Shown one piece after another: positions 45,515-54,333 of a stretch of DNA of 64,000 nt. The notes beneath the pieces were generated by a model that was not told where the DNA came from, did not search any database, and was given only the letters and a program-made list of their open reading frames with translations. The first letter of the stretch is position 1. Every line of letters starts with the position of its first letter. Made by a program: the position numbers and the translations under genes. The DNA comes from Rhodobacteraceae bacterium KLH11. Lineage in GTDB: Bacteria > Pseudomonadota > Alphaproteobacteria > Rhodobacterales > Rhodobacteraceae. The stretch covers positions 1,465,754-1,529,753 of the forward strand of contig DS999531.1 in assembly GCA_000158135.1 (NCBI GenBank), read 5' to 3'.

Positions 45515-46747
45515 ATGTCAACGATGACAGACCCGCCGAAAGCTGATTTTCGGCTGTCGATGCTCATAAACGATACCCGCTATCGCTCACTTACCTTTCA
45601 GGTGATCGCGGCCATCGCAATAGCACTAAGTATCTGGTATCTTGGAAATAACCTGATTCAGAACCTCCGGGCCGCCGGCCTGAACATCTCATACGCTTTC
45701 CTGGGTGAAACAGCCGGGTATGATGTCAATCAGCGTCTTGTTGAATATAACAGTCAGTCGTCGCACGGACGTGCGGCTCTGGTCGGCCTTCTCAACACGC
45801 TGCTTGTTGCGTTTCTGGCCTGTATCACGGCAACGGTTTTCGGCGTGATCGCAGGTGTTCTGCGGCTGTCCAACAATTGGCTCGTTTCAAAGCTGATGGC
45901 GGTCTATGTCGAGATTTTCCGGAATATTCCTGTTCTGATCTGGATCATCATCATCTTCACGATCATGACGGCAGTATTGCCTGCACCCAACGCGTTCCGC
46001 GGAGAGAACCCATCATCTTCCATGCTGTTTGATGCGTTTGCCTTTACCAACCGTGGGGTTTACCTTCCGAAGCCGGAATTTGCCAACGGGCTGTTTGGAT
46101 CAACTGCTCTGAACTGGTTGCTGGTGATTGCGGCTTTGGTCGGCTCGTGGTTTGCGACACGTGAGATTGGCAAAAAGGCGACCAAGAAACAGGAAGAAAC
46201 CGGGGATCGTCCCAACACGACACTGTTGACGCTGGCCGTTTGGATCGTGCCTTTTGTTCTGCTGATGATCATCATGGGCCTGACGTGGAACGTTCCCGAG
46301 CTGAAGCGCTTTAACTTCAGCGGTGGTCTGAACGTTGGTGGGCCGCTGATTGCCTTGTGGTTTGCCCTGTCGATCTACACAGGCGCATTCATTGCGGAAA
46401 ACGTCCGCGCAGGCATTCAGGCGATATCGAAAGGCCAGACCGAGGCCGCTGGTGCGCTGGGTCTGCGGTCAGGCCGGATCATGAACCTTGTGGTTCTGCC
46501 ACAGGCGCTCAGGGTTATCATCCCGCCGCTGATCTCGCAGTATCTGAACATCACCAAGAACTCTTCGCTGGCGATTGCCGTGGGGTACGCGGATATCACC
46601 GCGACCCTGGGCGGAACCACACTGAACCAGACAGGTCGTGCGATCGAATGTGTTCTGTTGCTGATGTTGTTCTATCTGACCGCCTCGCTGACGATCTCGA
46701 TGGTGATGAACGTCTATAACGCGTCCGTCAAGTTGAAGGAGCGCTGA
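45515..46747 (+). CDS. bztB: amino-acid ABC transporter permease, BztB/AapQ type
   Basis: A 410-residue membrane protein. The N-terminal part contains a transmembrane helix and a periplasmic loop, followed by the permease core. Its EAA loop reads KGQTEAAGALGLRSGRIMNLVVLPQALRV. Long BztB/AapQ-type permeases of about 400 residues are characteristic of this transporter class. The ATG at 45515 is chosen; upstream in-frame residues run through the terminator and are rejected. bztC follows three bases later. Confidence 0.92.
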   Translation: MSTMTDPPKADFRLSMLINDTRYRSLTFQVIAAIAIALSIWYLGNNLIQNLRAAGLNISYAFLGETAGYDVNQRLVEYNSQSSHGRAALVGLLNTLLVAFLACITATVFGVIAGVLRLSNNWLVSKLMAVYVEIFRNIPVLIWIIIIFTIMTAVLPAPNAFRGENPSSSMLFDAFAFTNRGVYLPKPEFANGLFGSTALNWLLVIAALVGSWFATREIGKKATKKQEETGDRPNTTLLTLAVWIVPFVLLMIIMGLTWNVPELKRFNFSGGLNVGGPLIALWFALSIYTGAFIAENVRAGIQAISKGQTEAAGALGLRSGRIMNLVVLPQALRVIIPPLISQYLNITKNSSLAIAVGYADITATLGGTTLNQTGRAIECVLLLMLFYLTASLTISMVMNVYNASVKLKER

Positions 46748-46750
46748 GTC

Positions 46751-48049
46751 ATGACCGATCAAACAACAAATCCGATCGCTTTCGTGGCAGAGGGTACGAT
46801 CCCTCCTGCTCCGCCACCGGCAAATGAGACGGGTATCGTCAAATGGCTTCGCGACAATCTGTTCTCGGGCGTGGCCAACACCGTCCTGACGCTGGCGTCG
46901 CTGACGTTGATCTATCTGCTTCTGAAAGGCGTTGTTCCTTGGGTCTTCAACGGCGTGTGGGATGCGAGCTCTCTGGCGGAATGTCGTGAGATTCTGGCAG
47001 GTAAATCAGGCGCGTGTTTCGCCGTTCTGAGCGAACGCTGGCCGCAGCTGATCTATGGCTTCAAATACCCCGCAGATGCCTATTGGCGCCCAAATCTGGC
47101 CTTTGTGCTGATGTTGGTTGCTGTTGCGCCCGTGTTGTTCTTCGACCTGCCGCGCAAGATGCTGATCTTCACAGCGCTTTACCCGTTCATTGCTTTCTGG
47201 CTGATCTGGGGGGGTACGATCCTTGCACCGCTGGTTGCGCTGGTGGGCTTTGTGGTGGCTGGTGCCGTGTTCCAGAAACTGGGCAAGAACAGCTTTGCCG
47301 CCGGGTTCTTCGGGGCCATCATCGTTGCGCTGGTCGTCTGGAAGATCGGCGGGGCATTGATCCCTGAAGGTGCGTCCGAGAACGCGTGGCTGCCAGCCGT
47401 ACCCAGCCGTGATCTGGGTGGTTTCATGCTGAACATGATGCTTGGTGTGACCTGTGTATCGCTATCGGTACCGCTGGGCATTGCGCTGGCGCTGGGCCGT
47501 CAATCGGACATGCCGCTGATCAAGTGGATTTGCGTCATCTTCATCGAATTCATCCGTGGCGTGCCTTTGATCACGCTGCTGTTTGTGGCTTCGGTGATGC
47601 TGTCCTATTTCTTCCCTCCCGGCAGCTCGGTTGACCTGTTCCTGCGCGTCATGATCATGATCACCATGTTCTCGGCCGCCTATATCGCCGAGGTGATCCG
47701 CGGCGGTCTGGCAGCGCTTCCGCGTGGACAATACGAGGCGGCAGACAGTCTGGGGTTGGATTACCCGCAGGCAATGCGTCTGATCATCCTGCCACAGGCA
47801 TTGAAGATCTCGATCCCTGGCATCGTGAATGTGGCCGTAGGCCTGTTCAAGGATACCACGCTGGTTTCGGTCATCTCGATGTTCGATTTGGTGGGTATGA
47901 TCCGGGGTCCCATCCTGGCGTCGACCGAATGGAACGGCGTCTATTGGGAGCTTTTCGGCTTTGCCGCGCTTCTGTTCTTCGTCGTCTGTTACAGCATCTC
48001 TCAATATTCTCAGTGGCTTGAGCGTCGCCTTGCCACAGACCATCGTTAA
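46751..48049 (+). CDS. bztC: amino-acid ABC transporter permease, BztC/AapM type
   Basis: A 432-residue permease with extra N-terminal hydrophobic segments and the permease core. The EAA loop is YEAADSLGLDYPQAMRLIILPQALKISIPG. It forms the heterodimeric channel with BztB. The acidic, proline-rich N-terminus (GTIPPAPPPANETG) is typical. It lies 12 bases before bztD. Confidence 0.92.
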   Translation: MTDQTTNPIAFVAEGTIPPAPPPANETGIVKWLRDNLFSGVANTVLTLASLTLIYLLLKGVVPWVFNGVWDASSLAECREILAGKSGACFAVLSERWPQLIYGFKYPADAYWRPNLAFVLMLVAVAPVLFFDLPRKMLIFTALYPFIAFWLIWGGTILAPLVALVGFVVAGAVFQKLGKNSFAAGFFGAIIVALVVWKIGGALIPEGASENAWLPAVPSRDLGGFMLNMMLGVTCVSLSVPLGIALALGRQSDMPLIKWICVIFIEFIRGVPLITLLFVASVMLSYFFPPGSSVDLFLRVMIMITMFSAAYIAEVIRGGLAALPRGQYEAADSLGLDYPQAMRLIILPQALKISIPGIVNVAVGLFKDTTLVSVISMFDLVGMIRGPILASTEWNGVYWELFGFAALLFFVVCYSISQYSQWLERRLATDHR

Positions 48050-48061
48050 GGAGTTCAACAC

Positions 48062-48853
48062 ATGTCTGAACTTGCAGTAGAACGCGAAATCGACCGCTCC
48101 AAAATGCAGGTGAGCGATGAGGTCGCCATCGAAATCAACAACATGAACAAGTGGTACGGCTCGTTCCACGTGCTGCGCGACATCAATCTGACCGTCAATC
48201 AGGGCGAGCGGATCGTGATCGCGGGGCCGTCGGGCTCGGGCAAATCCACCCTGATCCGCTGCCTGAACGCGCTGGAGGAGCACCAGCAGGGCAAGATCAT
48301 GGTGGATGGGATCGAGCTGTCGAATGATCTGAAGAACATCGACAAGATCCGGTCTGAGGTTGGCATGGTGTTCCAGCACTTCAACCTGTTCCCGCACCTG
48401 ACCATTCTGGAAAACTGCACGCTGGCGCCGATCTGGGTGCGCAAGACGCCCAAGAAAGAGGCCGAAGAGCGTGCGATGCATTTCCTTGAGAAGGTGAAGA
48501 TCCCGGATCAGGCGCTGAAATACCCCGGCATGTTGTCGGGTGGTCAGCAGCAGCGTGTGGCAATTGCCCGCTCGCTTTGCATGATGCCGCGGATCATGTT
48601 GTTCGATGAACCAACCTCGGCGCTGGACCCCGAGATGATCAAAGAGGTGCTCGACACCATGATCGAGCTGGCCGAGGAAGGCATGACCATGCTCTGTGTG
48701 ACGCATGAGATGGGTTTTGCCCGTCAGGTTGCCAACCGCGTGATCTTTATGGATGCCGGGCAGATTGTGGAGCAGAACGAACCGGAAGAGTTCTTCAACA
48801 ACCCACAAAGCGAACGGACCAAGCTGTTCCTCAGCCAGATTCTGGGGCACTGA
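48062..48853 (+). CDS. bztD: amino-acid ABC transporter ATP-binding protein, BztD/AapP type
   Basis: A 263-residue ABC ATPase with [17 protein letters not shown], Walker [10 protein letters not shown], signature [13 protein letters not shown], Walker [14 protein letters not shown] and switch VTHEMGFA. These are the polar amino-acid transporter subtype. It powers BztBC. A terminator follows 22 bases after its stop, closing the bztABCD operon. Confidence 0.95.
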   Translation: MSELAVEREIDRSKMQVSDEVAIEINNMNKWYGSFHVLRDINLTVNQGERIVIAGPSGSGKSTLIRCLNALEEHQQGKIMVDGIELSNDLKNIDKIRSEVGMVFQHFNLFPHLTILENCTLAPIWVRKTPKKEAEERAMHFLEKVKIPDQALKYPGMLSGGQQQRVAIARSLCMMPRIMLFDEPTSALDPEMIKEVLDTMIELAEEGMTMLCVTHEMGFARQVANRVIFMDAGQIVEQNEPEEFFNNPQSERTKLFLSQILGH

Positions 48854-48874
48854 CCCAAAGCCAAAAGACATGAG

Positions 48875-48900
48875 AAGGCGGGGCTGGGCCTCGCCTTTTT
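48875..48900 (+). terminator. terminator after bztD
   Basis: AAGGCGGGGC (48875-48884) pairs with GCCTCGCCTT (48888-48897), with one G-T wobble, around a three-base loop, followed by TTT. It directly abuts the stop of the convergent phosphohistidine-phosphatase gene at 48901. Confidence 0.85.
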
Positions 48901-49398
48901 CTATTCCAGCAATGCGCGCGGGATCGTGAAACCCAACACCTCGCCGCTGTGCCAATCGATCTCGGCCCAATCCGTGATCCGGAACCGTATCACGGTCGTC
49001 GCGCAGGTTGGGTAGTCATGGAACCGCTGATAGTGCGGAGGGGTGCGCACGATGCGACTGGCGAACTCGGCAATACCCGGATTGTGGCCCAGCATCAGCA
49101 CAGTTGGCTCTGTCGCGCTGGATAGAATGGTTAACATGTCTTCAGGGTCGGCCAGGTACAGGCTGCGGTGAAAGCCGATCTTGTCTGCCTGCAACCCCAT
49201 CCGATCCCATGTTTCCCGCGTGCGCGCTGAAGAAGAGCTCAGCACTTCATCCGGCAGCCAATCATGCGCCCGCAACCAGTTCGCAATCGCGGGGGCCGAT
49301 TTTCGACCACGCTTGTTCAATGGCCGATCGTGATCGGTTAACAACGGATCATCCCAGCCGGATTTTGCGTGACGGGTCAGGATCAGGGTCAAGCTCAT
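48901..49398 (-). CDS. SixA-like histidine phosphatase
   Basis: A 165-residue protein of the histidine phosphatase (RHG) superfamily. The phospho-accepting motif is LTRHAKSGWDD at the N-terminus, then RPLNKRGRKSAPAIANWL, the SSSARTRETW block, and the second catalytic His in LMLGHNPGIAEFA. The family dephosphorylates phosphohistidine or small phosphoesters; the substrate is unknown. The ATG at 49398 overlaps the preceding ferredoxin-like gene by four bases; a longer in-frame reading is rejected. Confidence 0.9.
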   Translation of the reverse strand: MSLTLILTRHAKSGWDDPLLTDHDRPLNKRGRKSAPAIANWLRAHDWLPDEVLSSSSARTRETWDRMGLQADKIGFHRSLYLADPEDMLTILSSATEPTVLMLGHNPGIAEFASRIVRTPPHYQRFHDYPTCATTVIRFRITDWAEIDWHSGEVLGFTIPRALLE

Positions 49399-50057
49399 GA
49401 CGGGTGAAAGGCCTTCATGTGATGGGCGGATTGTTCGGGGTCCCGGGCGGCCCCGGCGCTCAGGGGGCATGACAGGCGTGCAAGGCATCCGCCCGTCAGG
49501 CAGGTCTGCCCGTCTTCGGTGTCCAGATAGTTGTGGCAGGCTGCGAGGTCATAAAAACTGTGCGTGTTCAGTGCTTCGACTGGGCAGGCTGCGGCGCACG
49601 GCGCCGGGCATTCAACGCAGGGTGATCGATCCGGCACGTCGGGGAATGCGAATTCCTCTGCGAAATGCAGCGCCCCGCGGAATGAGATCATCATTCCCAC
49701 CGTGTCATGAACCAAAGCCCCGACAGGGCTGCTGAACGTGCGACCGGACTTCAGCGCCCAGTCGATGAATGGCGTGTAAGGCGGGCCACCGAATGGATAG
49801 TACGCTCTGGCCCCCATATCCTGCGCCATTTGCCCGATTACCCGTGATGACCATCGATCAACCGGGTGCGTATCCAGCCATTCCGGAGAAGATTTGAGCG
49901 TGCTCCAAAACAATGGCCCCGCGCCCAGCAGGATCAGCGTTCCCGCTTCAAGCTCTTTGGCTCCGCTCTGGCGTGGATGCGTTGCCCCCATTACGATCAG
50001 GCTGGCCGCGTGTGCGGCCTGTTCAACCTGGCTATAGGATGGGGGTGGCGTTGGCAT
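49395..50057 (-). CDS. 4Fe-4S ferredoxin-like protein
   Basis: A 220-residue protein with a C-terminal iron-sulfur motif CVECPAPCAAACP (near residue 150), followed by other cysteines (ACHNYL, CLTGGCLARLSCP) that could complete one or two clusters. The N-terminal part resembles the shape of QueG-type epoxyqueuosine reductases but is shorter and lacks a recognisable cobalamin site, so that function is not claimed. It begins 18 bases after argB and overlaps sixA-like. Confidence 0.75.
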   Translation of the reverse strand: MPTPPPSYSQVEQAAHAASLIVMGATHPRQSGAKELEAGTLILLGAGPLFWSTLKSSPEWLDTHPVDRWSSRVIGQMAQDMGARAYYPFGGPPYTPFIDWALKSGRTFSSPVGALVHDTVGMMISFRGALHFAEEFAFPDVPDRSPCVECPAPCAAACPVEALNTHSFYDLAACHNYLDTEDGQTCLTGGCLARLSCPLSAGAARDPEQSAHHMKAFHPS

Positions 50058-50075
50058 ATCCCCTCCGGTACGGGG

Positions 50076-50939
50076 TCAGTCGGGCCGGATCAGTGATCCG
50101 GCACCGTGTTCGGTGAACAGTTCCAGCAGAACTGCGTTTGGCGCGCGCCCATCCAGGATCACCACAGCGCGCACGCCGCTGTGTAACGCGTCCAGCGCGG
50201 TTTCGGTTTTTGGGATCATGCCGCCTGCAATGGTGCCGTCCATCGTCATCTCGCGAATTTGGCTGGCCTTGAGTTCGGTCACAACGTCGCCCGCTGCATT
50301 CTTGACGCCCGAGACATCGGTCAGCAGCAACAGCCGGTCAGCCTTGAGGGCGGAAGCAATCGCGCCAGCCGCCGTGTCCCCATTGACGTTGAAGGTCTCG
50401 CCTTCGCGCCCTGCGCCCAAGGGGGCGATCACGGGGATCACGTCATGCGAGAACAGGTCTTGCAGGACTTTGGGATTCATTGCCGAGGGCGATCCGACAA
50501 ACCCCAGCGAAGCGTCGGCCTGATCGCAGATCATCAGGTTCGCATCCTTGCCCGACAGCCCCACGGCCGAGCCGCCCTGGCTGTTGATGGCCTGCACAAT
50601 GCGTTTGTTCACGAGGCCAGACAAGACCATCTCGACCACTTCGACCGTGGCTTTGTCAGTGATGCGTTTGCCGTTCACGAATTCCGACTGGATATCCAGC
50701 TTGGCCAGCATCGCGTTGATCATCGGACCACCGCCATGCACGACCACCGGGTTCACGCCGACCTGCCGCATCAGAACCACGTCGCGGGCGAAGCTTTCCA
50801 TCGCCTCATCGCTGCCCATGGCGTGACCACCCAGCTTGATAACAACAATCGCGCCGTCATAGCGTTGCAGATACGGCAAAGCGCTGTTCAATGTGGCAGC
50901 AGTGGCAATCCAGTCGCGGTTCATATCTCGTGTCTTCAT
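50076..50939 (-). CDS. argB: acetylglutamate kinase
   Basis: A 287-residue kinase with the phosphate loop [25 protein letters not shown] (substrate loop), and the C-terminal [14 protein letters not shown] and [11 protein letters not shown] regions. It phosphorylates N-acetylglutamate in arginine synthesis. It is located away from argH. It follows engB by 60 bases in a run of coupled genes yidC-MOSC-engB-argB-ferredoxin-sixA. Confidence 0.97.
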   Translation of the reverse strand: MKTRDMNRDWIATAATLNSALPYLQRYDGAIVVIKLGGHAMGSDEAMESFARDVVLMRQVGVNPVVVHGGGPMINAMLAKLDIQSEFVNGKRITDKATVEVVEMVLSGLVNKRIVQAINSQGGSAVGLSGKDANLMICDQADASLGFVGSPSAMNPKVLQDLFSHDVIPVIAPLGAGREGETFNVNGDTAAGAIASALKADRLLLLTDVSGVKNAAGDVVTELKASQIREMTMDGTIAGGMIPKTETALDALHSGVRAVVILDGRAPNAVLLELFTEHGAGSLIRPD

Positions 50940-50999
50940 GGCTTAAGTCCCTTTGACATTCCGTGTTAGGGCCTTTGCTGGGTGCTGCCAAGGGCGAAG

Positions 51000-51653
51000 C
51001 TATTCCAGATGCGCGATGATCGAGCGCAGGGTGGGGATACCGTCGCCTTTTTCAGAGGAGGTCAGCACAATTTCCGGGAAGGCTGCAGGGTGTTTGGCCA
51101 GAGACGCGCGTACCTGATCCAACACTTTTTCCTGATCCTTCGCCTTTACCTTATCAGCTTTGGTCAGCACGCATTGAAAGGTAACAGCACTGGTATCAAG
51201 CAGCTTCATGATCTCGGCATCGACCGGTTTCACCCCATGGCGCGAGTCGATCAGCACAAAAGCGCGGCGCAGGGTCTGGCGACCGCTCAGATACTGTTTC
51301 AACAGCCGTTGCCATTTTTCCACAACTTTGACAGGTGCATTGGCATAGCCATAGCCCGGCAGGTCAACCAGATAGAGTTCGGGGCCTTGTGTGAAAAAGT
51401 TGATCTCTTGCGTGCGGCCCGGCGTGTTGGACGCGCGTGCCAACCCCTTCGTGCCGGTCAGAGCATTGATCAGGCTGGATTTCCCGACATTCGAGCGCCC
51501 TGCAAAACAAACCTCTAACCGGTCAGGTACGGGCAACCCGTTCATGGCGACAACACCTTTGACGAATTCCGACGGCCCGGCAAACAGCTTACGCCCGGTT
51601 TCCGCTGCAAACGCGTCAGGCGTTTCGGCTAATGGAAAGGGCAGGGTGGTCAT
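51000..51653 (-). CDS. engB: ribosome biogenesis GTPase EngB (YsxC/YihA)
   Basis: A 217-residue GTPase with G1 GRSNVGKSSLINAL, G3 DLPGYGYA and G4 TKADK. It acts in late 50S ribosome assembly. It overlaps the MOSC gene by four bases (51650-51653) and continues to argB. Length is normal for the alphaproteobacterial form, with an N-terminal extension of about 40 residues. Confidence 0.95.
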   Translation of the reverse strand: MTTLPFPLAETPDAFAAETGRKLFAGPSEFVKGVVAMNGLPVPDRLEVCFAGRSNVGKSSLINALTGTKGLARASNTPGRTQEINFFTQGPELYLVDLPGYGYANAPVKVVEKWQRLLKQYLSGRQTLRRAFVLIDSRHGVKPVDAEIMKLLDTSAVTFQCVLTKADKVKAKDQEKVLDQVRASLAKHPAAFPEIVLTSSEKGDGIPTLRSIIAHLE

Positions 51654-52387
51654 AGCACCTGTACCTTGTCACCGGTCCGGATGGTGCCGCCTTCAATCAC
51701 TTCGGCATAGACACCGAAATCCTGATGTTCCCAGTTTTTGAGTGCGCCCAGGGTATCGGCGTCGCGCTCACCCGTGTCCGGGTTGGCCGTTGTCGCCAGG
51801 CAGCGTGTGATCCGCTCGCGGACGTGAAAGACGGCCTCACCGATGCGAATGTCGCGGCCGAGCCAGTCGAACTCTTCCCACAGGGGCAGACCATCGAACC
51901 AGATGTTGCCGCGCCAGCGCGCGATGGACAGGTCGCGCCCCAGCTTCTGTTCCACGGCCCGGTGTGTGGCCATGTTGCACAGGCTGACGGATGGGAAATC
52001 GCTATCGGTCATGCCCCGGCCCGGAACGCGGATGATCCGGGCGGATGCCGCGCGATCTGTGGGCATCAGGGGCCTGACCCAATCCAGAAACGCTTGTTGC
52101 TGGGTGTCAGGCTCAAAGCTCAGATCAGGGCGCTCGGGATGGCGCAGCGTGACGCTATTGCCCTGCAACTGCGCCGAGATCGCCATCAACTGCGGAGCCT
52201 TCGCGCCGCGGCTGAAATTGGCGCAGGGCACCCATTCCGATCCGTCCGCTTTCGAGGCTTCATGGGCTACAGCCCAAACGCGATCCCCGGGCATGGTCTG
52301 CCCGGGGGTCATGGTGATTTGATCAAGGCGTTCACGCCCGTGGCTTTTGATCGGATGCCGCCACAGGCTGGTGACCGCGCCGCTCAT
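51650..52387 (-). CDS. MOSC domain protein
   Basis: A 245-residue protein. The N-terminal region has the MOSC beta-barrel-type entry VTSLWRHPIKSHGRERL, and the C-terminal domain has the conserved cysteine in ERITRCLATTANPDTG. MOSC domains bind molybdenum cofactor or carry sulfur; bacterial members may reduce N-hydroxylated compounds or simply be cofactor carriers. It is translationally coupled to yidC upstream (52384-52387) and engB downstream. Confidence 0.85.
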   Translation of the reverse strand: MSGAVTSLWRHPIKSHGRERLDQITMTPGQTMPGDRVWAVAHEASKADGSEWVPCANFSRGAKAPQLMAISAQLQGNSVTLRHPERPDLSFEPDTQQQAFLDWVRPLMPTDRAASARIIRVPGRGMTDSDFPSVSLCNMATHRAVEQKLGRDLSIARWRGNIWFDGLPLWEEFDWLGRDIRIGEAVFHVRERITRCLATTANPDTGERDADTLGALKNWEHQDFGVYAEVIEGGTIRTGDKVQVL

Positions 52388-54207
52388 TTGTCATCCGTTT
52401 TAGGCGTGCGCTTGAAGCCGGATTTGATGTTGCCAAACACGTCGGGCTTATACCCCTGGCTGCGCATGATCAGATATTGCTGGGTGAACGTGATCGTGTT
52501 GTTTGCAATCCAGTAGACCACCAGACCGCTGGAGAAACTGCCCAGCATGAACATGAACACCCATGGCATCCAGGCAAAGATCATCGCTTGCGTCGGATCG
52601 GTTGGTGCCGGGTTCAATTTCTGCTGCAGCCACATCGAGATGCCCAACAGCAGCGGCAGGATGCCGATGAAGATCAGTGCCAGGAACGTATCCGGCTGCG
52701 GGCCAGCGAAAGGCAACAGGCCAAACAGGTTCATGATCGAGGTCGGATCCGGTGCGCTGAGGTCCTGGAACGGGCCAAACCACGGGGCCTGACGCAGTTC
52801 GATGGTGACAAAAATCACTTTGTACAGCGAGAAGAAGATCGGAATCTGCATCAGGATTGGTAAACAGCCTGCAGCGGGGTTCACTTTTTCCTTCTTGTAC
52901 AGCTCCATCATGCCTTGCTGCATCTTCTGGCGGTCATCGCCTGCGGCCTCTTTCAGGGCCTCCATCTGCGGCTGCAACTCCTTCATCTTCGCCATCGAGA
53001 CATAGGATTTATACGCCAGCGGGAACAGGATCGCCTTGATGATCAAGGTCAGGCCGATGATCGACCAGCCCATATTGCCGATCAGGGCGTTAATGTTGTG
53101 CAGCAGCCAGAAAATTGGCTTGGTCAGAAAGAAGAACCAGCCCCAATCGATGCTGTCGATGAATTTCTGCACGCCTTCGGCCTGATACTCGCGGATGGTT
53201 TCCCATTCCTTGGCTCCGGCAAACAGACGTGTTGTCACTTCGGTGGTTTCGCCGGGGGCAACCGTCACGGTCGGCAGCACGGTCTCGGTCTGATAGATTT
53301 TTCTGCGCGAGTCGTATTTGGCAGCGGCCTTGAAGGCCGAGCCGGGTTCGGGGATCAGCGTGGTCATCCAGTAATGGTCGGTGAAGCCGATCCAGCCATC
53401 CTGATTGACCTGATAAACCTCGGCCTGCGCGCGCTCAATCGGGTCGATGTCAAAATCGCGCACATCACCATAGTCAACCTCGGTCAAAGTGCCGTCCGAC
53501 ATGCCAATCACCCCTTCATGCAGGATGAAGAAGTTTTTCAGGCCGGGCAGATCACCATCTTCGCCAATTCCATGACGCGCAAGAATGCCATAGGGGGCCA
53601 TGCCCACTTCGGATTGGGTGCCGTTTTCCACCGATTGGGTGACCGTGAACATGTAATCCTGATCAACCGAGATCATACGACGGAAGGTCAGCCCGTTTCC
53701 GTTTTCCCAAACCAGTGTGACCGGGGCGTCCACGCCCAGAACTTCACCTTGTTCCAGTGCCCACACTGTGTTCGGGCCAGGAACGTCCGCCCCTGCAAGC
53801 CCCGCAGCCGGAGCCCAGCCATACAAGGCATAATAGGCCGATTCAGTGCCGACGGGCGCCAGCAGCTCGACAATCGGTGCCCCTTCCTCGATCGAGACCT
53901 TGTAGTCTTTCAGGAACAGCTCGTCGATCCGGCCACCTGACAAGGACAGGCTGCCCTTGAGGCGGGGTGTATCGATCTGCACGCGGGGGGCCTGTTCTTC
54001 CGGCAGCGCTTCTTCGGTGGCGGCAGTCACTTCGCCGACAGTGCCAGAGGCACTGGGTGTCTGCACCTCATCGCCTTCCAACACAGCAATCTCGGCCTGC
54101 TCCTCACCGGGTGTCGGTTCCGGCGGCGGGAACAGCACGAACCAGACAATGATCACCAGAAAGCTGAGCACGGTTGCGAGGATTAGATTTTTGTTCTGAT
54201 CGTCCAT
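52384..54207 (-). CDS. yidC: membrane protein insertase YidC
   Basis: A 607-residue protein. It has an N-terminal signal-anchor (NLILATVLSFLVIIVWFVLF), a large periplasmic domain, and a C-terminal insertase core of five helices, WSIIGLTLIIKAILFPLAYKSYVSMAKMKELQPQM. The basic C-terminal tail is short. The ATG at 54207 gives the usual MDDQNKNLIL start; 20 upstream residues are rejected. It inserts inner-membrane proteins with or without Sec. rpmH, rnpA and yidD lie 2.9 kb upstream on the same strand with ttcA and an EAL gene in between. Confidence 0.96.
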   Translation of the reverse strand: MDDQNKNLILATVLSFLVIIVWFVLFPPPEPTPGEEQAEIAVLEGDEVQTPSASGTVGEVTAATEEALPEEQAPRVQIDTPRLKGSLSLSGGRIDELFLKDYKVSIEEGAPIVELLAPVGTESAYYALYGWAPAAGLAGADVPGPNTVWALEQGEVLGVDAPVTLVWENGNGLTFRRMISVDQDYMFTVTQSVENGTQSEVGMAPYGILARHGIGEDGDLPGLKNFFILHEGVIGMSDGTLTEVDYGDVRDFDIDPIERAQAEVYQVNQDGWIGFTDHYWMTTLIPEPGSAFKAAAKYDSRRKIYQTETVLPTVTVAPGETTEVTTRLFAGAKEWETIREYQAEGVQKFIDSIDWGWFFFLTKPIFWLLHNINALIGNMGWSIIGLTLIIKAILFPLAYKSYVSMAKMKELQPQMEALKEAAGDDRQKMQQGMMELYKKEKVNPAAGCLPILMQIPIFFSLYKVIFVTIELRQAPWFGPFQDLSAPDPTSIMNLFGLLPFAGPQPDTFLALIFIGILPLLLGISMWLQQKLNPAPTDPTQAMIFAWMPWVFMFMLGSFSSGLVVYWIANNTITFTQQYLIMRSQGYKPDVFGNIKSGFKRTPKTDDK

Positions 54208-54333
54208 CGGGGACAGCCACCTTAAGCAGTGAAACACACCCGGTGGGTTCAACAGAGTGCAGCCCAAAAGGTCAAGCGGAATCGCCGTTCAAATCGTCGC
54301 GCCGCTGGATTTGGCGCAAGGAATTCATCGATT

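Noticed and set aside
47462..48970. 502-codon minus-strand frame opposite bztC and bztD
   Set aside because: It is a mirror frame of two clear transporter genes and is rich in His, Gln and Arg, as expected for such shadows.
49395..50057. Epoxyqueuosine reductase QueG
   Set aside because: The iron-sulfur motif is similar, but the protein is too short and no cobalamin-binding region is visible.
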